Positions 27,465 through 37,833 of a DNA stretch of 64,000 nt are shown one piece after another. How positions within the stretch are numbered: position 1 is the first letter of the stretch; each line of letters starts with the position of its first letter. Both the position numbers and the translations under genes were made by a program. The DNA lies in NCBI RefSeq assembly GCF_014303395.1, contig NZ_CP060298.1, positions 1,736,001-1,800,000 of the forward strand, read 5' to 3'. Source of the DNA: Nakamurella sp. PAMC28650. GTDB taxonomy: Bacteria; Actinomycetota; Actinomycetes; Mycobacteriales; Nakamurellaceae. The notes under the pieces are model-generated. The model was not told the origin of the DNA, did no database searches, and saw only the letters and a program-made list of their open reading frames with translations.

Positions 27465-28651
27465 GCGAGTACACCTCGTATTCCTATCTGCCCGAAGGTG
27501 ACCGGCCCGAGTTCGACCTGGATCCGGAGTTCGATCGTGTGCCGCCGTACGACCTCGGCCTCGATCCGGCACAGGCCCGGCGGGCCGAGCAACTGCTCAC
27601 CGACAACATCGTGATCAGCCTGCACGATCATCCCGTGCGGTTCCCACGGGACATGAGCCAGACGCCCGCCTACAACCGCACGGCTCGTCAGCACACCGCC
27701 TTCGAAGGTCTGCGCCGGTCTGGCATGACGTGCGTCTTCGACAACATGATGGACGGGACCGCCTGCGTCACAGGCCAGGCGCCGTGGCGATGGGACGACA
27801 TCATCGCCGACCTGGGGATGCGGCAGGCCGATCTCGCCCACCAGGACCACGTCTGCGTCGCACGCACCGTGGCCGACATCGAGGCCGCGAAACGTAGCGG
27901 CCGGGTCGCGCTCGTGTTCGGTCTGGAGGCAGCCACCCCGATCGAGAACGAACTGGACCGCATCGACATCCTGTTCGGGCTGGGGCTACGCCAGATCGGT
28001 ATCGCCTACAGCGATTCGAACGCGTTGGGCAGCGGGTTGTCGGAACCGACCGACGGCGGACTGACGCTCTTCGGCCGGAAGGCGGTGGCGCGGATGAATG
28101 CCGTCGGCCTGGCCGTGGACATCTCGCACTCCTCGGACCGGACCGGTCTCGACGTCTGCGCCGCAACGCGGGCACCGGTCCTGATGACGCACGCGGGAGC
28201 CCGTCGCCTGTGGGACATCCCGCGGCTGAAGAACGATCCCGTCCTGCGGGCGGTGGCCGGAACCGGTGGGGTGATCGGTATGTCGGCGGCTCCGCACACG
28301 ACGATCTCGTACGAGCACCGGCGACACACCATCGACTCGGTGATGGATCACTTCGAGTACATCGCCGGACTCGTCGGGATCGAACACGTTGCGTTCGGTC
28401 CCGACACGCTGTTCGGTGACCACGTCGGCCTGCACACCACGTTCGCCGCGATGCTCTCCGGCGCCGCGGGGTCTGCGCCGGATCATCCCAGGGTCGAATA
28501 CGTGGCCGGCCTGGAGAGCCCGGTGGAGAACTTCCATCACATCGCCGGCGCTCTGGTGAAGCGCGGATACGGCGACGGTGACATCGCAGCGGTCCTCGGT
28601 GGCAACATCCTGCGGGCGCTGCGCGGCATATGGCCCTCGCCGGCCTGCTGA
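27461..28651 (+). CDS. M19 membrane-dipeptidase-type renal dipeptidase homologue
   Basis: TIM-barrel zinc dipeptidase of 396 residues. Characteristic blocks are NIVISLHDHPV (first metal motif), LVFGLEAATP (bridging Glu), VDISHSSDRTGLDV and VLMTHAGARRL (metal His), and IEHVAFGPD near the end. No signal peptide is visible, so despite the family name it is probably cytoplasmic. M19 enzymes accept dipeptides with a D-residue at the C-terminal position, which fits the D-aminopeptidase elsewhere in the island. The ATG overlaps the M20 stop codon. Confidence 0.88.
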   Translation: MSEYTSYSYLPEGDRPEFDLDPEFDRVPPYDLGLDPAQARRAEQLLTDNIVISLHDHPVRFPRDMSQTPAYNRTARQHTAFEGLRRSGMTCVFDNMMDGTACVTGQAPWRWDDIIADLGMRQADLAHQDHVCVARTVADIEAAKRSGRVALVFGLEAATPIENELDRIDILFGLGLRQIGIAYSDSNALGSGLSEPTDGGLTLFGRKAVARMNAVGLAVDISHSSDRTGLDVCAATRAPVLMTHAGARRLWDIPRLKNDPVLRAVAGTGGVIGMSAAPHTTISYEHRRHTIDSVMDHFEYIAGLVGIEHVAFGPDTLFGDHVGLHTTFAAMLSGAAGSAPDHPRVEYVAGLESPVENFHHIAGALVKRGYGDGDIAAVLGGNILRALRGIWPSPAC

Positions 28652-28678
28652 GTCCAGAACGCCTGGCCGCCCGAGGAT

Positions 28679-30802
28679 TCAGGCGGTGAGCATCTTCTCG
28701 ATCATCGACGCCGCACGGAGCAATCCGGCGTCGTCGCCGATGGACGCCGCGAGTTGCAGGGCGACCGGCAGCCCGTCCTGCGTGGTGCCGCAGGGGATCA
28801 CCATCGCGGGTTGGCCGGTGACGTTGTACGGACTGCTGAAGATGCCCTCGATCTCACCGTCCGGGGTGTCGATCGGCGGAGTGTCCTCCGGAGCCCGGTA
28901 GGGCACTGCCGGCCCGACGAGCACGTCGAGGCCCTCGAGCAGAGATGCGGCGGCCGGCAACAGCGCCAATCGCTCGGCCCGCGCGGGCGCGCTCTGCTCC
29001 GGGGTGACCGCGGCCGCCGACTGCAGCAGCCTCAGGGTGGCGCGACCGTAGTGGCCCGGGTCGGCGCGAACCTGCGTCCCGTGCACCTGCCAGGCCTCCT
29101 CGAGGAGGATGTCACCGAGGCATTTCTCCAGCTGGGCAAGACATCGACCGTCTCGTTCCACGATCTGGGCGCCGGCGGCCCTGAGACGTTCCACAGCGGC
29201 CCTGGTGATGTCCCTGAGCTCCGGATCCAGACGCGGGTCGACCAACTGGTCGACGAGCAGGCCGACCCGGAGAGGCTCCAGCGGAGCCGTCAGGTCGTAG
29301 GTCCGGCCGGTGAGGACACCCAGCACCTCGGCTGCGGTGGCCACCGAATCGGCCAGCACGCCCACGTGGTCGAACGTCGGCGACAGAGGCGTGACGCCGT
29401 CCTCCGGAACCAGTCCGTGCGTCGGCTTGATACCCACCACCCCGCAGTACGCCGCCGGAATCCGGATGGAGCCCCCGGTGTCGGTGCCGAGTGCGGCCCG
29501 ACAGACCCCGGCGCCGACCAGCGCCGCAGAGCCGCCGCTCGACCCACCGGCCGTGCAGTCGGGTCGGACCGGGTTGCGGGCTTCCGGGAGGTCGTCGTGC
29601 GGCGCACCGGCGGCATATTCCAGAAGTGTCGCCAGGACGAAGACATCAGCGCCGGCCCCGCGCAGCGCGGTCACCACCGCAGCGTCGCGCGACGCAGGAG
29701 GCCCGGCCATGTCCAACGGGTTCCCGTTGCCGCGGGGATATCCTTCGACATCGATCATATCCTTGACTGCTATCGACATACCGTGCAGTGCACCGGTTCT
29801 CGCACGTCGCGGTGCGCCGATCACCCGGCTGACGGCCTGCAGCGGCCGCCCGAGGCGTTCCATCCGCTCGTAGGTCGCGAGAAGGTCCAGATTGGCGACC
29901 TCGCAGGTCCGCTCGCCACGCTCGATCGCGCGGATGAGCTCGGCCACGTAGTGCGTCAGAGGCCCGGCGAGTACCTCGATCTGCTCCGCCACCTCGGTCG
30001 GGCGTCTGCGCACCATCAGATCGCGGTAGATGCCGCTGTGGGACTTGGCGCTTCCACGATTGAAGATCACCAGACGATCGAGCGAACCCTCCAGATCGGC
30101 CGGATCGAATCCGTCGAAAGGCAAAGGAGTGACGGGCGCCTGGGCCAGCACCTCGCGTGCCAGGGCCAACATCAGCGGACGGTATTGCGGGAGCTCCAGG
30201 TGATCGGCAATCGAGAGATCCGAGACGGCGCCCGCGAACAACATCGACCCGTAGGCTTCCTTGGCCCACAGGTACCCGAGAATCCGGTCCGTGGCCTCCG
30301 CGTACGGCAGGGCCTCCGCAATCGTTTGCAGCCGTGGGGTCATCGAACCGTCCAGCTCACCGATCCGGAAGGTGCCGACGTTGCCCTGCAGGATGACTCC
30401 CGGCGCCATCAGGTCGGCGCCGAAGTTCACGAAGCACACGAGGAGCCGTTCCTGGTCGACCGCTTCGCCGAGCACATCGGCGGTGAGCCCGTTCTGCATC
30501 GAGACGACCACCGCGCCGGCGGAGAGCCGACCCCGCAACAGGTCCGCGGCCGAACGGGTGTGGTGGGTCTTGACCGACACGATGACCACGCCGTCCAGCA
30601 CCTGCGGCAGTTGGTCGGGAACGACGGCCGGTGCGTGGACGCGGAACTCACCGACCGGACCGGTGATCTGCAGTCCGTGCTCGTTGATGGCCGCCACGTG
30701 GTCGGCGTCCGCATCGCACAGCAGGACGTCATGCCCGGCCCTGGCGAGATGTGCACCGACGGTGCCACCGATCGCGCCGGCACCGATGATGGTGAACTTC
30801 AT
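28679..30802 (-). CDS. Fusion: dehydropantoate-reductase-like domain + amidase-signature domain
   Basis: One 707-residue reading frame joining two enzymes. Residues 1 to about 305 are a ketopantoate-reductase-type oxidoreductase: NADPH motif GAGAIGG (7-13), SVKTHHT and LWAKEAYGS. The Asn that normally stands four residues after the catalytic Lys is Gly here, so it may not reduce ketopantoate. Residues about 320-707 are a complete amidase: AVKDMIDVEG with Lys347, GGSSGGS (419-425) and GTDTGGSIRIP with nucleophile Ser445. ATG 30802 has GGAGG upstream. No stop or strong internal start separates the domains. It is divergent from the Dpp-type transporter and convergent with the M19 gene. Probable role: hydrolysis of an amide and redox change of its acid product. 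Confidence 0.85.
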   Translation of the reverse strand: MKFTIIGAGAIGGTVGAHLARAGHDVLLCDADADHVAAINEHGLQITGPVGEFRVHAPAVVPDQLPQVLDGVVIVSVKTHHTRSAADLLRGRLSAGAVVVSMQNGLTADVLGEAVDQERLLVCFVNFGADLMAPGVILQGNVGTFRIGELDGSMTPRLQTIAEALPYAEATDRILGYLWAKEAYGSMLFAGAVSDLSIADHLELPQYRPLMLALAREVLAQAPVTPLPFDGFDPADLEGSLDRLVIFNRGSAKSHSGIYRDLMVRRRPTEVAEQIEVLAGPLTHYVAELIRAIERGERTCEVANLDLLATYERMERLGRPLQAVSRVIGAPRRARTGALHGMSIAVKDMIDVEGYPRGNGNPLDMAGPPASRDAAVVTALRGAGADVFVLATLLEYAAGAPHDDLPEARNPVRPDCTAGGSSGGSAALVGAGVCRAALGTDTGGSIRIPAAYCGVVGIKPTHGLVPEDGVTPLSPTFDHVGVLADSVATAAEVLGVLTGRTYDLTAPLEPLRVGLLVDQLVDPRLDPELRDITRAAVERLRAAGAQIVERDGRCLAQLEKCLGDILLEEAWQVHGTQVRADPGHYGRATLRLLQSAAAVTPEQSAPARAERLALLPAAASLLEGLDVLVGPAVPYRAPEDTPPIDTPDGEIEGIFSSPYNVTGQPAMVIPCGTTQDGLPVALQLAASIGDDAGLLRAASMIEKMLTA

Positions 30803-30949
30803 CCTGACTGCGCCTCCATGGTGCTGTCGCTGTGGACCCGGGCCGGAGTTCGCCCAGGCCACACCGGTTCTCAGAAATAGCTCAGCGAATCCAGTGGATG
30901 CGGGCGGCCGAAATGAGAATGTAACGCTCCGGTGATCCGGTGAGGAGCC

Positions 30950-30991
30950 TTGCATCCCTAGAATTACGCTACTAGCCTAGCGATTGCATAC
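30950..30991 (+). promoter_or_regulatory. Candidate promoter and GntR-like site for the dpp-type operon
   Basis: TTGCAT (30950-30955), a 17-base spacer and TAGCCT (30973-30978) form a moderate sigma-70-like promoter. TTGCATAC (30984-30991) lies directly downstream, near the expected transcription start, and resembles sites at 23908 and 62992. This placement suits repression. The rest of the 242-base divergent region is unassigned. Confidence 0.35.
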
Positions 30992-31044
30992 AGTACACCG
31001 CTGCTACTGAAGCGTCCTGGGAACCATTCGAGGAGAAGACCCTG

Positions 31045-32799
31045 ATGAACCTTGATGACAACGGATCCACCGCTGCTCGGGCCGCCGCCATGGCCGCCCA
31101 CGAGCTCACCCGCAGAAAAGCGTTGCGCCTGGGTGCTCTGGGCCTGGGTGGGGCCGGACTCAGTGCTTTCCTTGCGGCCTGTGGCACCAACAACACCAGT
31201 ACGCCCAGCAGCAACGCGAGCAGCCCGGCCAGCACTGCCAGCACTGCCAGTGCCCCGGCCGTCGGGAGCACGAGCGCGGCCGGTACCGGCGCGGTCGCCA
31301 GTGGTGCCGCCGGCACCGGCGGGGCCAGCAGCGCGGCCTCCATCCCGGCCGGCAAGAGTGGTGGCAGCGTCATCATCGCCAGGGCGCAGGACTCGGTTGA
31401 TTTCGACAAGACCATGGTGTTCAGCAACGCCTCGATCTGGGTCTACGTGCAGATCTGGGAGACGCTGACCATCGGCAGCAAGGACGGCCGGACGGTCGAG
31501 CCGTGGTTGGCCACCAGCTGGACGCAATCCGCGGACAAGCTCACCTGGACGTTCAAGCTGCGCACCGACGTGAAGTTCAGCGACGGAACGCCGATGACTT
31601 CCGCCGACGTCAAGTTCTCGCTCGACGAGGCCAGCACGACCAAGGGCGGCTGGGAGTTCATCAACTCGGCGATCGCGAACATCACCACCCCCGACCCTCA
31701 CACCCTGGTCATCAAGACCAAGTACCAGTGGGCTCCGCTCCTGGCCGACCTGGCCTGCCCGAGCAACAGTATCGTTCCCAACAAGTACGGCGGTCGCACG
31801 AAGAAGGCCTTCTACCTGTCACCGATCGGCACCGGACCGTTCGTGTGGGACACGTGGAACAAGGGCAACAAGCTGACCCTGAAGAAGAACACCAACTACT
31901 GGCGCCCTGGCCTGCCCTACCTGGATTCCGTTTCCTGGCAGGTGGTCCCGGACGACAACACCCGCAACGTGATGATCCAGGGCAGCACCGCACAGATCAA
32001 CGAGAACCCTCCCTTCTCCACCGTCGATCAGCTGAAGGGCGTCTCCGGGGCCGCGGTCACGCTGTTCCCGTCGACGCGGACCGACTACCTGCTGATGAAC
32101 GAGAAGCGGGCGCCTTTCGACGACGTGCACGTCCGCCGGGCCATCTCGTACGCGATCGACCGCGAGGCCCTGGTCAAGACGGTGCTGTTCGGCAACGGCA
32201 CACCGGCGAACTCGCTGCTGATGCCAACGGTTCCCTACTACGACAAGAACACCCCCGGCCAGACGTACGACATGACCAAGGCCAAGGCCGAGATGGCGTT
32301 GTCCAAGGTGCCCAAGGGCTTCAGCACGACCTACCTGGCCGCCTCCGGTGACTCGGTCGACTCGGAACTCTCCCAGATCCTGCAGGCGTCGCTGAAAGAA
32401 CTCGGGATCACCATGGCGATCAGCCCCAAGGACCCCAGCGCGATCCACGATCTGCAGAACGCCTCGAACTTCGACATCAGCCACTCCTACTGGACGATGG
32501 ACATCGCCGACCCGGATGAACTGGTGCAGTTCGCGGTGCTGCCCGCGGGCGGTGGGCATTCCTTCGAGACGAGTTACAACAGTGCGGCGGCCCAGTCGTT
32601 GGCTACACAGGCGGAGAAGACGTTCGACACCGCGGAGCGACAGGCTCTCTACACCAAACTGCAGGCCCTGCTGGCCGAGGACGCCTTCCTGCCGCCGTTG
32701 TTCTACCAGCCGTTCCCGTATGCGATGCGCACGTCGGTGCAGAACTTCTTCGTGAAGCCCACCGGGCTCTACGACATGGGCGTCGTCTCCCTCGCCTAG
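31045..32799 (+). CDS. Peptide ABC transporter substrate-binding lipoprotein
   Basis: Cluster-C (family 5) binding protein of 584 residues, DppA/OppA-like. The N-terminus carries an Arg23-Arg24 pair (LTRRKALRLG) followed by a hydrophobic stretch and lipobox LAAC with Cys46, so it is probably a Tat-routed lipoprotein. A Ser/Thr/Gly/Ala linker (to about 105) tethers the binding fold; YAIDREALVKTVLFG is typical of the family. The start ATG 31045 has GAGGAG ten bases upstream. It is the first gene of an unbroken operon with two permeases and two ATPases. The ligand is probably a peptide or peptide-like amide. Confidence 0.9.
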   Translation: MNLDDNGSTAARAAAMAAHELTRRKALRLGALGLGGAGLSAFLAACGTNNTSTPSSNASSPASTASTASAPAVGSTSAAGTGAVASGAAGTGGASSAASIPAGKSGGSVIIARAQDSVDFDKTMVFSNASIWVYVQIWETLTIGSKDGRTVEPWLATSWTQSADKLTWTFKLRTDVKFSDGTPMTSADVKFSLDEASTTKGGWEFINSAIANITTPDPHTLVIKTKYQWAPLLADLACPSNSIVPNKYGGRTKKAFYLSPIGTGPFVWDTWNKGNKLTLKKNTNYWRPGLPYLDSVSWQVVPDDNTRNVMIQGSTAQINENPPFSTVDQLKGVSGAAVTLFPSTRTDYLLMNEKRAPFDDVHVRRAISYAIDREALVKTVLFGNGTPANSLLMPTVPYYDKNTPGQTYDMTKAKAEMALSKVPKGFSTTYLAASGDSVDSELSQILQASLKELGITMAISPKDPSAIHDLQNASNFDISHSYWTMDIADPDELVQFAVLPAGGGHSFETSYNSAAAQSLATQAEKTFDTAERQALYTKLQALLAEDAFLPPLFYQPFPYAMRTSVQNFFVKPTGLYDMGVVSLA

Positions 32800-32839
32800 T
32801 GGATCTGATGGAGGAAGTGGGAACGAGCGGCTCCGACCG

Positions 32840-33781
32840 ATGAAGTATTTCCTGTATGTGGTGCGGCGTATGGTCACCCTGATCCCGGTCGGGTTGGGCA
32901 TCACGCTGCTGGTGTTCCTCCTGCTCAAGATCGTGCCCGGTGACCCGGCCGTCACCCTCCTGGGGACGCACGTCACCGATGCCGGTGTGGCTGCGCTCCA
33001 CCAGCAACTGGGACTCGACCGTCCGTTGTGGCAGCAGTACCTGACGTTCCTGGGCAAGCTGCTGCACGGTGACCTCGGCGAGTCCTACCAGTACCAGAGC
33101 AGCGTCTCGTCGCTGGTACTGCAGAATCTGGTCCCGACCATCTGGCTGATCGTGACGGGCGCGCTGTTCGCCGTGATCATTGCTGTGCCGCTGGCTGTCT
33201 GGGCGGCGAGCCACCGAAATGGTGTCAGTGACAACGCCATCCGGACGATCCCGCTGATCGGCCTTGGCATGCCGGCGTTCTGGCTCGGGATCATGCTGGT
33301 GCTGCTGTTCTCGCTCAAGGCCGGGGCGTTTCCGGCGTCAGGCTTCGGCGACGGCTTCGCCAACCATGTGAAGTCCATCGTGCTACCCGGCCTGACCGTG
33401 GCACTCGCGCTGGTCCCGATCCTAGTCCGGAGTCTGCGCGCGAGCATGACCGATGTGCTGCAGAGCGACTACATCACCACGGCAAGGGCGAAAGGACTCG
33501 GCGGCGCCCGCGTCGTCTTCGGTCACGCCCTCCGCAACGCAGCCATCTCCTCCATCACCGTGCTGGGCGTGAACGTCGCGTATCTGGTGGGCTCGACCCT
33601 GGTGGTGGAGAAGGTCTTCGCCCTGAACGGGATTGGATACCTGATGATCAATGCGATCTTCAACCGGGATTTCCCGATCGTGCAGGGCATCACCCTGGTG
33701 TTCGCGGTGATGGTGGTCCTGGTGAACCTGCTGACCGATATGACGCACGCCGCTTTCGACCCGAGGGTGCGGCTCGCATGA
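32840..33781 (+). CDS. Peptide ABC transporter permease (DppB-like)
   Basis: Inner-membrane permease of 313 residues with about six membrane segments. The N-terminal FLYVVRRMVTLIPVGLGITLLVF and the motif PGDPA are hallmarks of DppB. The EAA loop that contacts the ATPases reads TTARAKGLGGARVVFGHALR. It starts 41 bases after the binding-protein gene and overlaps the next permease by 4 bases. Confidence 0.93.
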   Translation: MKYFLYVVRRMVTLIPVGLGITLLVFLLLKIVPGDPAVTLLGTHVTDAGVAALHQQLGLDRPLWQQYLTFLGKLLHGDLGESYQYQSSVSSLVLQNLVPTIWLIVTGALFAVIIAVPLAVWAASHRNGVSDNAIRTIPLIGLGMPAFWLGIMLVLLFSLKAGAFPASGFGDGFANHVKSIVLPGLTVALALVPILVRSLRASMTDVLQSDYITTARAKGLGGARVVFGHALRNAAISSITVLGVNVAYLVGSTLVVEKVFALNGIGYLMINAIFNRDFPIVQGITLVFAVMVVLVNLLTDMTHAAFDPRVRLA

Positions 33782-34635
33782 CGGCCCTCGTCGCCAAGGG
33801 CACCACCGTGAGCCGGCGCAAGAAGCGACGGCGGCAGCGCAACGTTCCTCTGGTGGCGGGGTTGAGCCTGCTGCTGCTGATCGTGCTGGCCGCCGTCTTC
33901 GCGCCACTGCTGACGCACTGGGACCCGATCCAGCAGGATCTCGTGAACGCCAGGTCCGCCCCGGGAACTCCGGGACACCTGCTGGGCACCGACGCCCTCG
34001 GGCGAGATGTGCTGTCCAGATTGCTCTACGGCGCCCGAGTCGATCTCCAGGTCGGCGTCCTGGCCGTGATCAGCCCGTTCATCATCGGGACCGCCCTCGG
34101 TCTGATGGCGGGGTGGTTCGGCGGATGGATCGACATGCTGATCATGAGAATCGTCGACGTCGTGATCGCATTCCCGTTCTTCGTGCTCATCATCGCCGTC
34201 GTGTTCGCCCTCGGCGCCGGGACAGGCAGCGTCTACCTCGCCATCACGCTGGTCGGCTGGGTGGCGTACTGCCGGATCGTCCGCGGCGAGGTCCTGGTGG
34301 CCAAGGAGCAGGAATACGCACTGGCGGCCCGCGCCAGCGGTCTGCCCACCTGGCGCATCCTGTTCCGGCACCTGCTGCCGAATGTGGTGCTGCAGGCCAT
34401 CATCTACTCGATGAGTGACATCGTGCTGACCATTCTGGCCATCGTCACGCTCGGGTATCTGGGGCTCGGTGTCCCGCCGCCCACACCGGACTGGGGATCG
34501 ATGATCTCGGACGGTCAGCAGTTCCTGCTGACCCAGTGGTACCTGGCCACCATTCCCGGATTGGCCGTCGTGCTCACCGGATTCGCCCTGGCCCTGGTGG
34601 CCGACGGTCTCGTCGAGAGGTTCGGTCGTCGATGA
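33778..34635 (+). CDS. Peptide ABC transporter permease (DppC-like)
   Basis: Second permease of the importer, 285 residues. A basic N-terminus (SRRKKRRRQR) leads into the first membrane segment. GTDALGRDVLSRLLYGARVD is the DppC signature, and the EAA loop is ALAARASGLPTWRILFRHLL. It overlaps both the upstream permease and the downstream ATPase gene by 4 bases. Confidence 0.93.
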   Translation: MTALVAKGTTVSRRKKRRRQRNVPLVAGLSLLLLIVLAAVFAPLLTHWDPIQQDLVNARSAPGTPGHLLGTDALGRDVLSRLLYGARVDLQVGVLAVISPFIIGTALGLMAGWFGGWIDMLIMRIVDVVIAFPFFVLIIAVVFALGAGTGSVYLAITLVGWVAYCRIVRGEVLVAKEQEYALAARASGLPTWRILFRHLLPNVVLQAIIYSMSDIVLTILAIVTLGYLGLGVPPPTPDWGSMISDGQQFLLTQWYLATIPGLAVVLTGFALALVADGLVERFGRR

Positions 34636-35678
34636 CGCCGTTGATGGAGGTCCGCGACCTGCACGTGGAGATCCCCCTGCCACACGGCAATCTGCAGGCG
34701 ATCCGCGGCCTCTCGCTCCAGGTGGATCCCGGCGAGGCGATCGGTGTCGTCGGTGAATCAGGCTCGGGCAAGAGCATCACCCTGCGGGCGCTGCTCGGTC
34801 TGCTGCCGCAGCCGGCCAGGGTGACCGGCGGATCGATCCTGCTCGACGGGGTCGACGTCACCGGTATGCCCACCGCACGGAGGCAGAAACTGCTCACCGA
34901 CGCGGTCAGCATGGTGTTCCAGGACTCGCTGACCGCGCTCAACCCGGTGATGAGGGTCGGCGAGCAGATCGCCGAGGTCCCGCGCCGGAAACTCGGGATG
35001 TCCAGTACTGCAGCGCATTCGCGGGCCGTGGACCTGATGGAGCAGGTGGGCATTCCCGACCCCGAGCGCCGTTACCGCGCCTATCCGCACGAATTGTCCG
35101 GTGGCATGCGTCAGCGCATCTGCATCGCGATCGCGCTGTCGACCGATCCGCGTCTGATCCTGGCCGACGAGCCCACCACTGCCTTGGACGTCACCATCCA
35201 GGCGCAGGTGCTCGAGGTGATCGAGACGCTGCGGCGCGAGCGGAAACTCGGTCTGGTCTTCGTCAGCCACGACCTCGCCGTCGTCAGCCAGACCTGCTCG
35301 AGGGTCTACGTGATGTACGCGGGACGGGTCGTCGAGTCCGGAGACATCCGGACGATCCTGCACGATTCGCGCCACCCGTACACCTACGCGCTGCTCCGTT
35401 CGGTCCCGGATCCAGACGCTCCGGTCCACCGGCTGACCACCATCCCGGGGCAGCCGCCGGACCTGACCGCGACGGTCGACGGATGTTCGTTCGCGCCGCG
35501 CTGTCCCTATGCCGCTGCGCAGTGCACCACGCAGGATCCACCCCTGGTTCCGGTGCGGCGCGGTGACTCGCACGTGACGGCCTGCCTGCGGTGGGAGACC
35601 GCCGAGCACTGGCCGCAGTGGTCCGGTACGTCCGAGCACGTCGAACTCGGGCAACCCCTGTCGGAGGCGAAAGCATGA
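34632..35678 (+). CDS. Peptide ABC transporter ATPase (DppD-like)
   Basis: ATP-binding subunit of 348 residues. Walker A is GESGSGKS, the ABC signature LSGGMRQR, Walker [13 protein letters not shown], and the switch His lies in VSHDLAVV. The C-terminal oligopeptide-transporter tail with clustered Cys ([14 protein letters not shown]) marks the Dpp/Opp class, where it may bind an iron-sulphur cluster. Its ATG overlaps the permease stop. Confidence 0.94.
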   Translation: MTPLMEVRDLHVEIPLPHGNLQAIRGLSLQVDPGEAIGVVGESGSGKSITLRALLGLLPQPARVTGGSILLDGVDVTGMPTARRQKLLTDAVSMVFQDSLTALNPVMRVGEQIAEVPRRKLGMSSTAAHSRAVDLMEQVGIPDPERRYRAYPHELSGGMRQRICIAIALSTDPRLILADEPTTALDVTIQAQVLEVIETLRRERKLGLVFVSHDLAVVSQTCSRVYVMYAGRVVESGDIRTILHDSRHPYTYALLRSVPDPDAPVHRLTTIPGQPPDLTATVDGCSFAPRCPYAAAQCTTQDPPLVPVRRGDSHVTACLRWETAEHWPQWSGTSEHVELGQPLSEAKA

Positions 35679-36889
35679 CCACCCGGATGGAGGCGACCGA
35701 GCCGCTCGCCGGTGCGGGCCGCGAGGTCCTCGCGCTGGAAGGACTGGTCCAGCATTTCACCACCGGCCGCTCCTGGACGGATCGCCTGACCAGGACCGCA
35801 CCGCACGTCGTCAAGGCGGTGGATGGGGTCGATCTGACCCTGGCCGCCGGCGAGACCCTCGGCCTGGTCGGAGAATCCGGCTGTGGGAAGTCGACCCTGA
35901 GTCGATGCGTGATGGGCCTGTACCAACCGACCGCCGGCACGATTCGCTACGCGGGGCAGAAGATCGACGGTCTGCCGACCCGGGCCCAGCGTCGTACCGT
36001 CCAGATGGTCTTCCAGGATCCGTACAGCTCGCTGAACCCGCGGATGACGGTCGGGCAGACGATCGCGGAGTTGTTGCGCTACCACAAGATCGTTCCGCGC
36101 GACCGGGTCGCCGCCCGGTGCCTGGAGTTGATGGACCTCGTCGGGCTGCCGCCGGAGGCGCTGGGACGCACGCCCCGCCAGTTCAGTGGCGGACAACGCC
36201 AGCGGATCGGGATCGCGCGGGCCCTTGCCCTCGAGCCGACGGTCCTGATCGCCGATGAACCTGTGTCGGCGCTGGACGTCTCGGTGCAGGCGACCATCAT
36301 CAACCTGCTGCTGGATCTGAAGCAGACTCTCGGGCTGTCGATGGTGTTCGTCTCGCACAACATGGCGGTGATCCGCCAGGTCAGCGATCGCATCGCGGTG
36401 ATGTACCGGGGCAAGATCGTGGAAACCGGGTCGACGGCGGACGTCTTCGATGATCCCCGGCATCCCTACACCCAGCTGCTGCTGAGCTCGGTGCCACGGA
36501 TGCTGGCGCCGGTGTCCTTGATGCCGATCGGCACCGCGGACCCTCTTGCGGTGGTGGACGGTGAGCCGGACGCCGACGAATCGCCCTACGCCGCTCACGT
36601 CATCGAGGGCGAGGGCAGTGGCTGCCGCTTCCGTCCGCGGTGCCCGGTGGCGATCGCTGCCTGCTCGAAGGAGCCGGAGTTGCTACCGGTCCCGACGGCT
36701 GGGCGCGGCTCGTCCGACCGGCTGGCGGTCGTCCGGTCGGAGGTCGCCCGGTCGGCGGCGTGCTGGCACGTCGAAGACCGTACCCGGTCCGCCGGCGGCG
36801 GCAGATCCAAGCGTGCAGGATTCGATGGGGGCAACGTGTTCGACGGCGACCACGGTGCCGAAAGCGATGCAGCCGAGGTGAAGTCATGA
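35675..36889 (+). CDS. Peptide ABC transporter ATPase (DppF-like)
   Basis: Partner ATPase of 404 residues: Walker [10 protein letters not shown], signature FSGGQRQR, Walker [13 protein letters not shown], and the Cys-rich C-terminal tail ([14 protein letters not shown]). A C-terminal extension of about 50 residues, Arg/Ser/Gly-rich, goes beyond the usual end. The start overlaps the DppD-like stop and the end overlaps the isoaspartyl-peptidase gene by 4 bases, so the hydrolases downstream are made from the same message as the transporter. Confidence 0.93.
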   Translation: MTTRMEATEPLAGAGREVLALEGLVQHFTTGRSWTDRLTRTAPHVVKAVDGVDLTLAAGETLGLVGESGCGKSTLSRCVMGLYQPTAGTIRYAGQKIDGLPTRAQRRTVQMVFQDPYSSLNPRMTVGQTIAELLRYHKIVPRDRVAARCLELMDLVGLPPEALGRTPRQFSGGQRQRIGIARALALEPTVLIADEPVSALDVSVQATIINLLLDLKQTLGLSMVFVSHNMAVIRQVSDRIAVMYRGKIVETGSTADVFDDPRHPYTQLLLSSVPRMLAPVSLMPIGTADPLAVVDGEPDADESPYAAHVIEGEGSGCRFRPRCPVAIAACSKEPELLPVPTAGRGSSDRLAVVRSEVARSAACWHVEDRTRSAGGGRSKRAGFDGGNVFDGDHGAESDAAEVKS

Positions 36890-37833
36890 CGGAACCGGTG
36901 GTGATCGGGAGCGAGCGGAGCGAGGTCGGGCTGCCCGCCGCGATGGAGATCCTGCTGTCCGGCGGATCCGCACTGGATGCGGTCGAGACGGCTCTGCGCC
37001 GCTGCGAGGACAACCTCGAGGATCACTACGTCGGCACCGGGGGCCTGCCCAATGCGCGCGGCGAGGTCGAGCTCGATGCCTCGATCATGATCGGGTCGAG
37101 TAGGGCCTTCGGCGCCGTCGCAGCGTTGAAGGGCTACCCGAACCCGATCTCGGTGGCGCGCGCCGTGCTCGAGAAGCTGCCCCAGCACGCACTTCTGGTG
37201 GGCGAGGGAGCGGCATTTTTCGCGCAGGAGTGTGGTTTCGCCACCGCTGATCTGTTGACCGACGAGGCGCGACGGCTGTGGCGCGAGGCCCTGGGTCCCA
37301 GCGTGGAATCCGTCGAAGGGGAGAACACCGCCGCCGGCGCCGGCGATGAAGCCTACCGGGCCGCGTCGCTGGAACTGGTCCGCCGGCTCGCTCCGCACGA
37401 CGGGCCATGGGGAACCATCAACGTTCTCGCACTGGACCGCTCCGGAGAGTTGGTGGTCGGGGTGTCGACCAGCGGCTACCCCTACAAGTACCCCGGGCGG
37501 GTGGGTGATTCGGCCATCGCCGGTGCCGGCAACTACTGCGACCTCCGCTACGGCGGCGCCGCGTGCACCGGCCGCGGAGAACTGAGCATGCGGGCGATCG
37601 GAGCGCGCGCTGTGGTGGAACGCCTGGCCCTGGGCGATGATCCGGAAAGCGCCTGCGCGGCCATGCTGACCGACGCGGCGACGTTGCCCGACGAGTTTCG
37701 CGCCGAGTTGCGCACGCTCGCCCTCACTTTCGACGGGCGCCACGGTGGGGCCGCCGGGCAGGTCGGGTCGGTCTACGCCCTGATGACCGCGACCAGTGCC
37801 GAACCGGAATTTCGAGCAAGGAGAGTGGTGTGA
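36886..37833 (+). CDS. Ntn-hydrolase: isoaspartyl peptidase / N4-glucosaminyl-asparaginase type
   Basis: Self-cleaving T2-family hydrolase of 315 residues. The predicted autoprocessing site lies before Thr177 in PWGTINVLALD; STSGYPYKYPGRVGDSAIAG and GAGNYCD after it are characteristic. The cytoplasmic enzyme hydrolyses beta-linked aspartyl (isoaspartyl) bonds, asparagine, or glycosylated asparagine. Here the context of a peptide importer, a D-aminopeptidase and a methylaspartate lyase favours a beta-aspartyl-type substrate (inference). It has 4-base overlaps on both sides. Confidence 0.85.
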   Translation: MTEPVVIGSERSEVGLPAAMEILLSGGSALDAVETALRRCEDNLEDHYVGTGGLPNARGEVELDASIMIGSSRAFGAVAALKGYPNPISVARAVLEKLPQHALLVGEGAAFFAQECGFATADLLTDEARRLWREALGPSVESVEGENTAAGAGDEAYRAASLELVRRLAPHDGPWGTINVLALDRSGELVVGVSTSGYPYKYPGRVGDSAIAGAGNYCDLRYGGAACTGRGELSMRAIGARAVVERLALGDDPESACAAMLTDAATLPDEFRAELRTLALTFDGRHGGAAGQVGSVYALMTATSAEPEFRARRVV

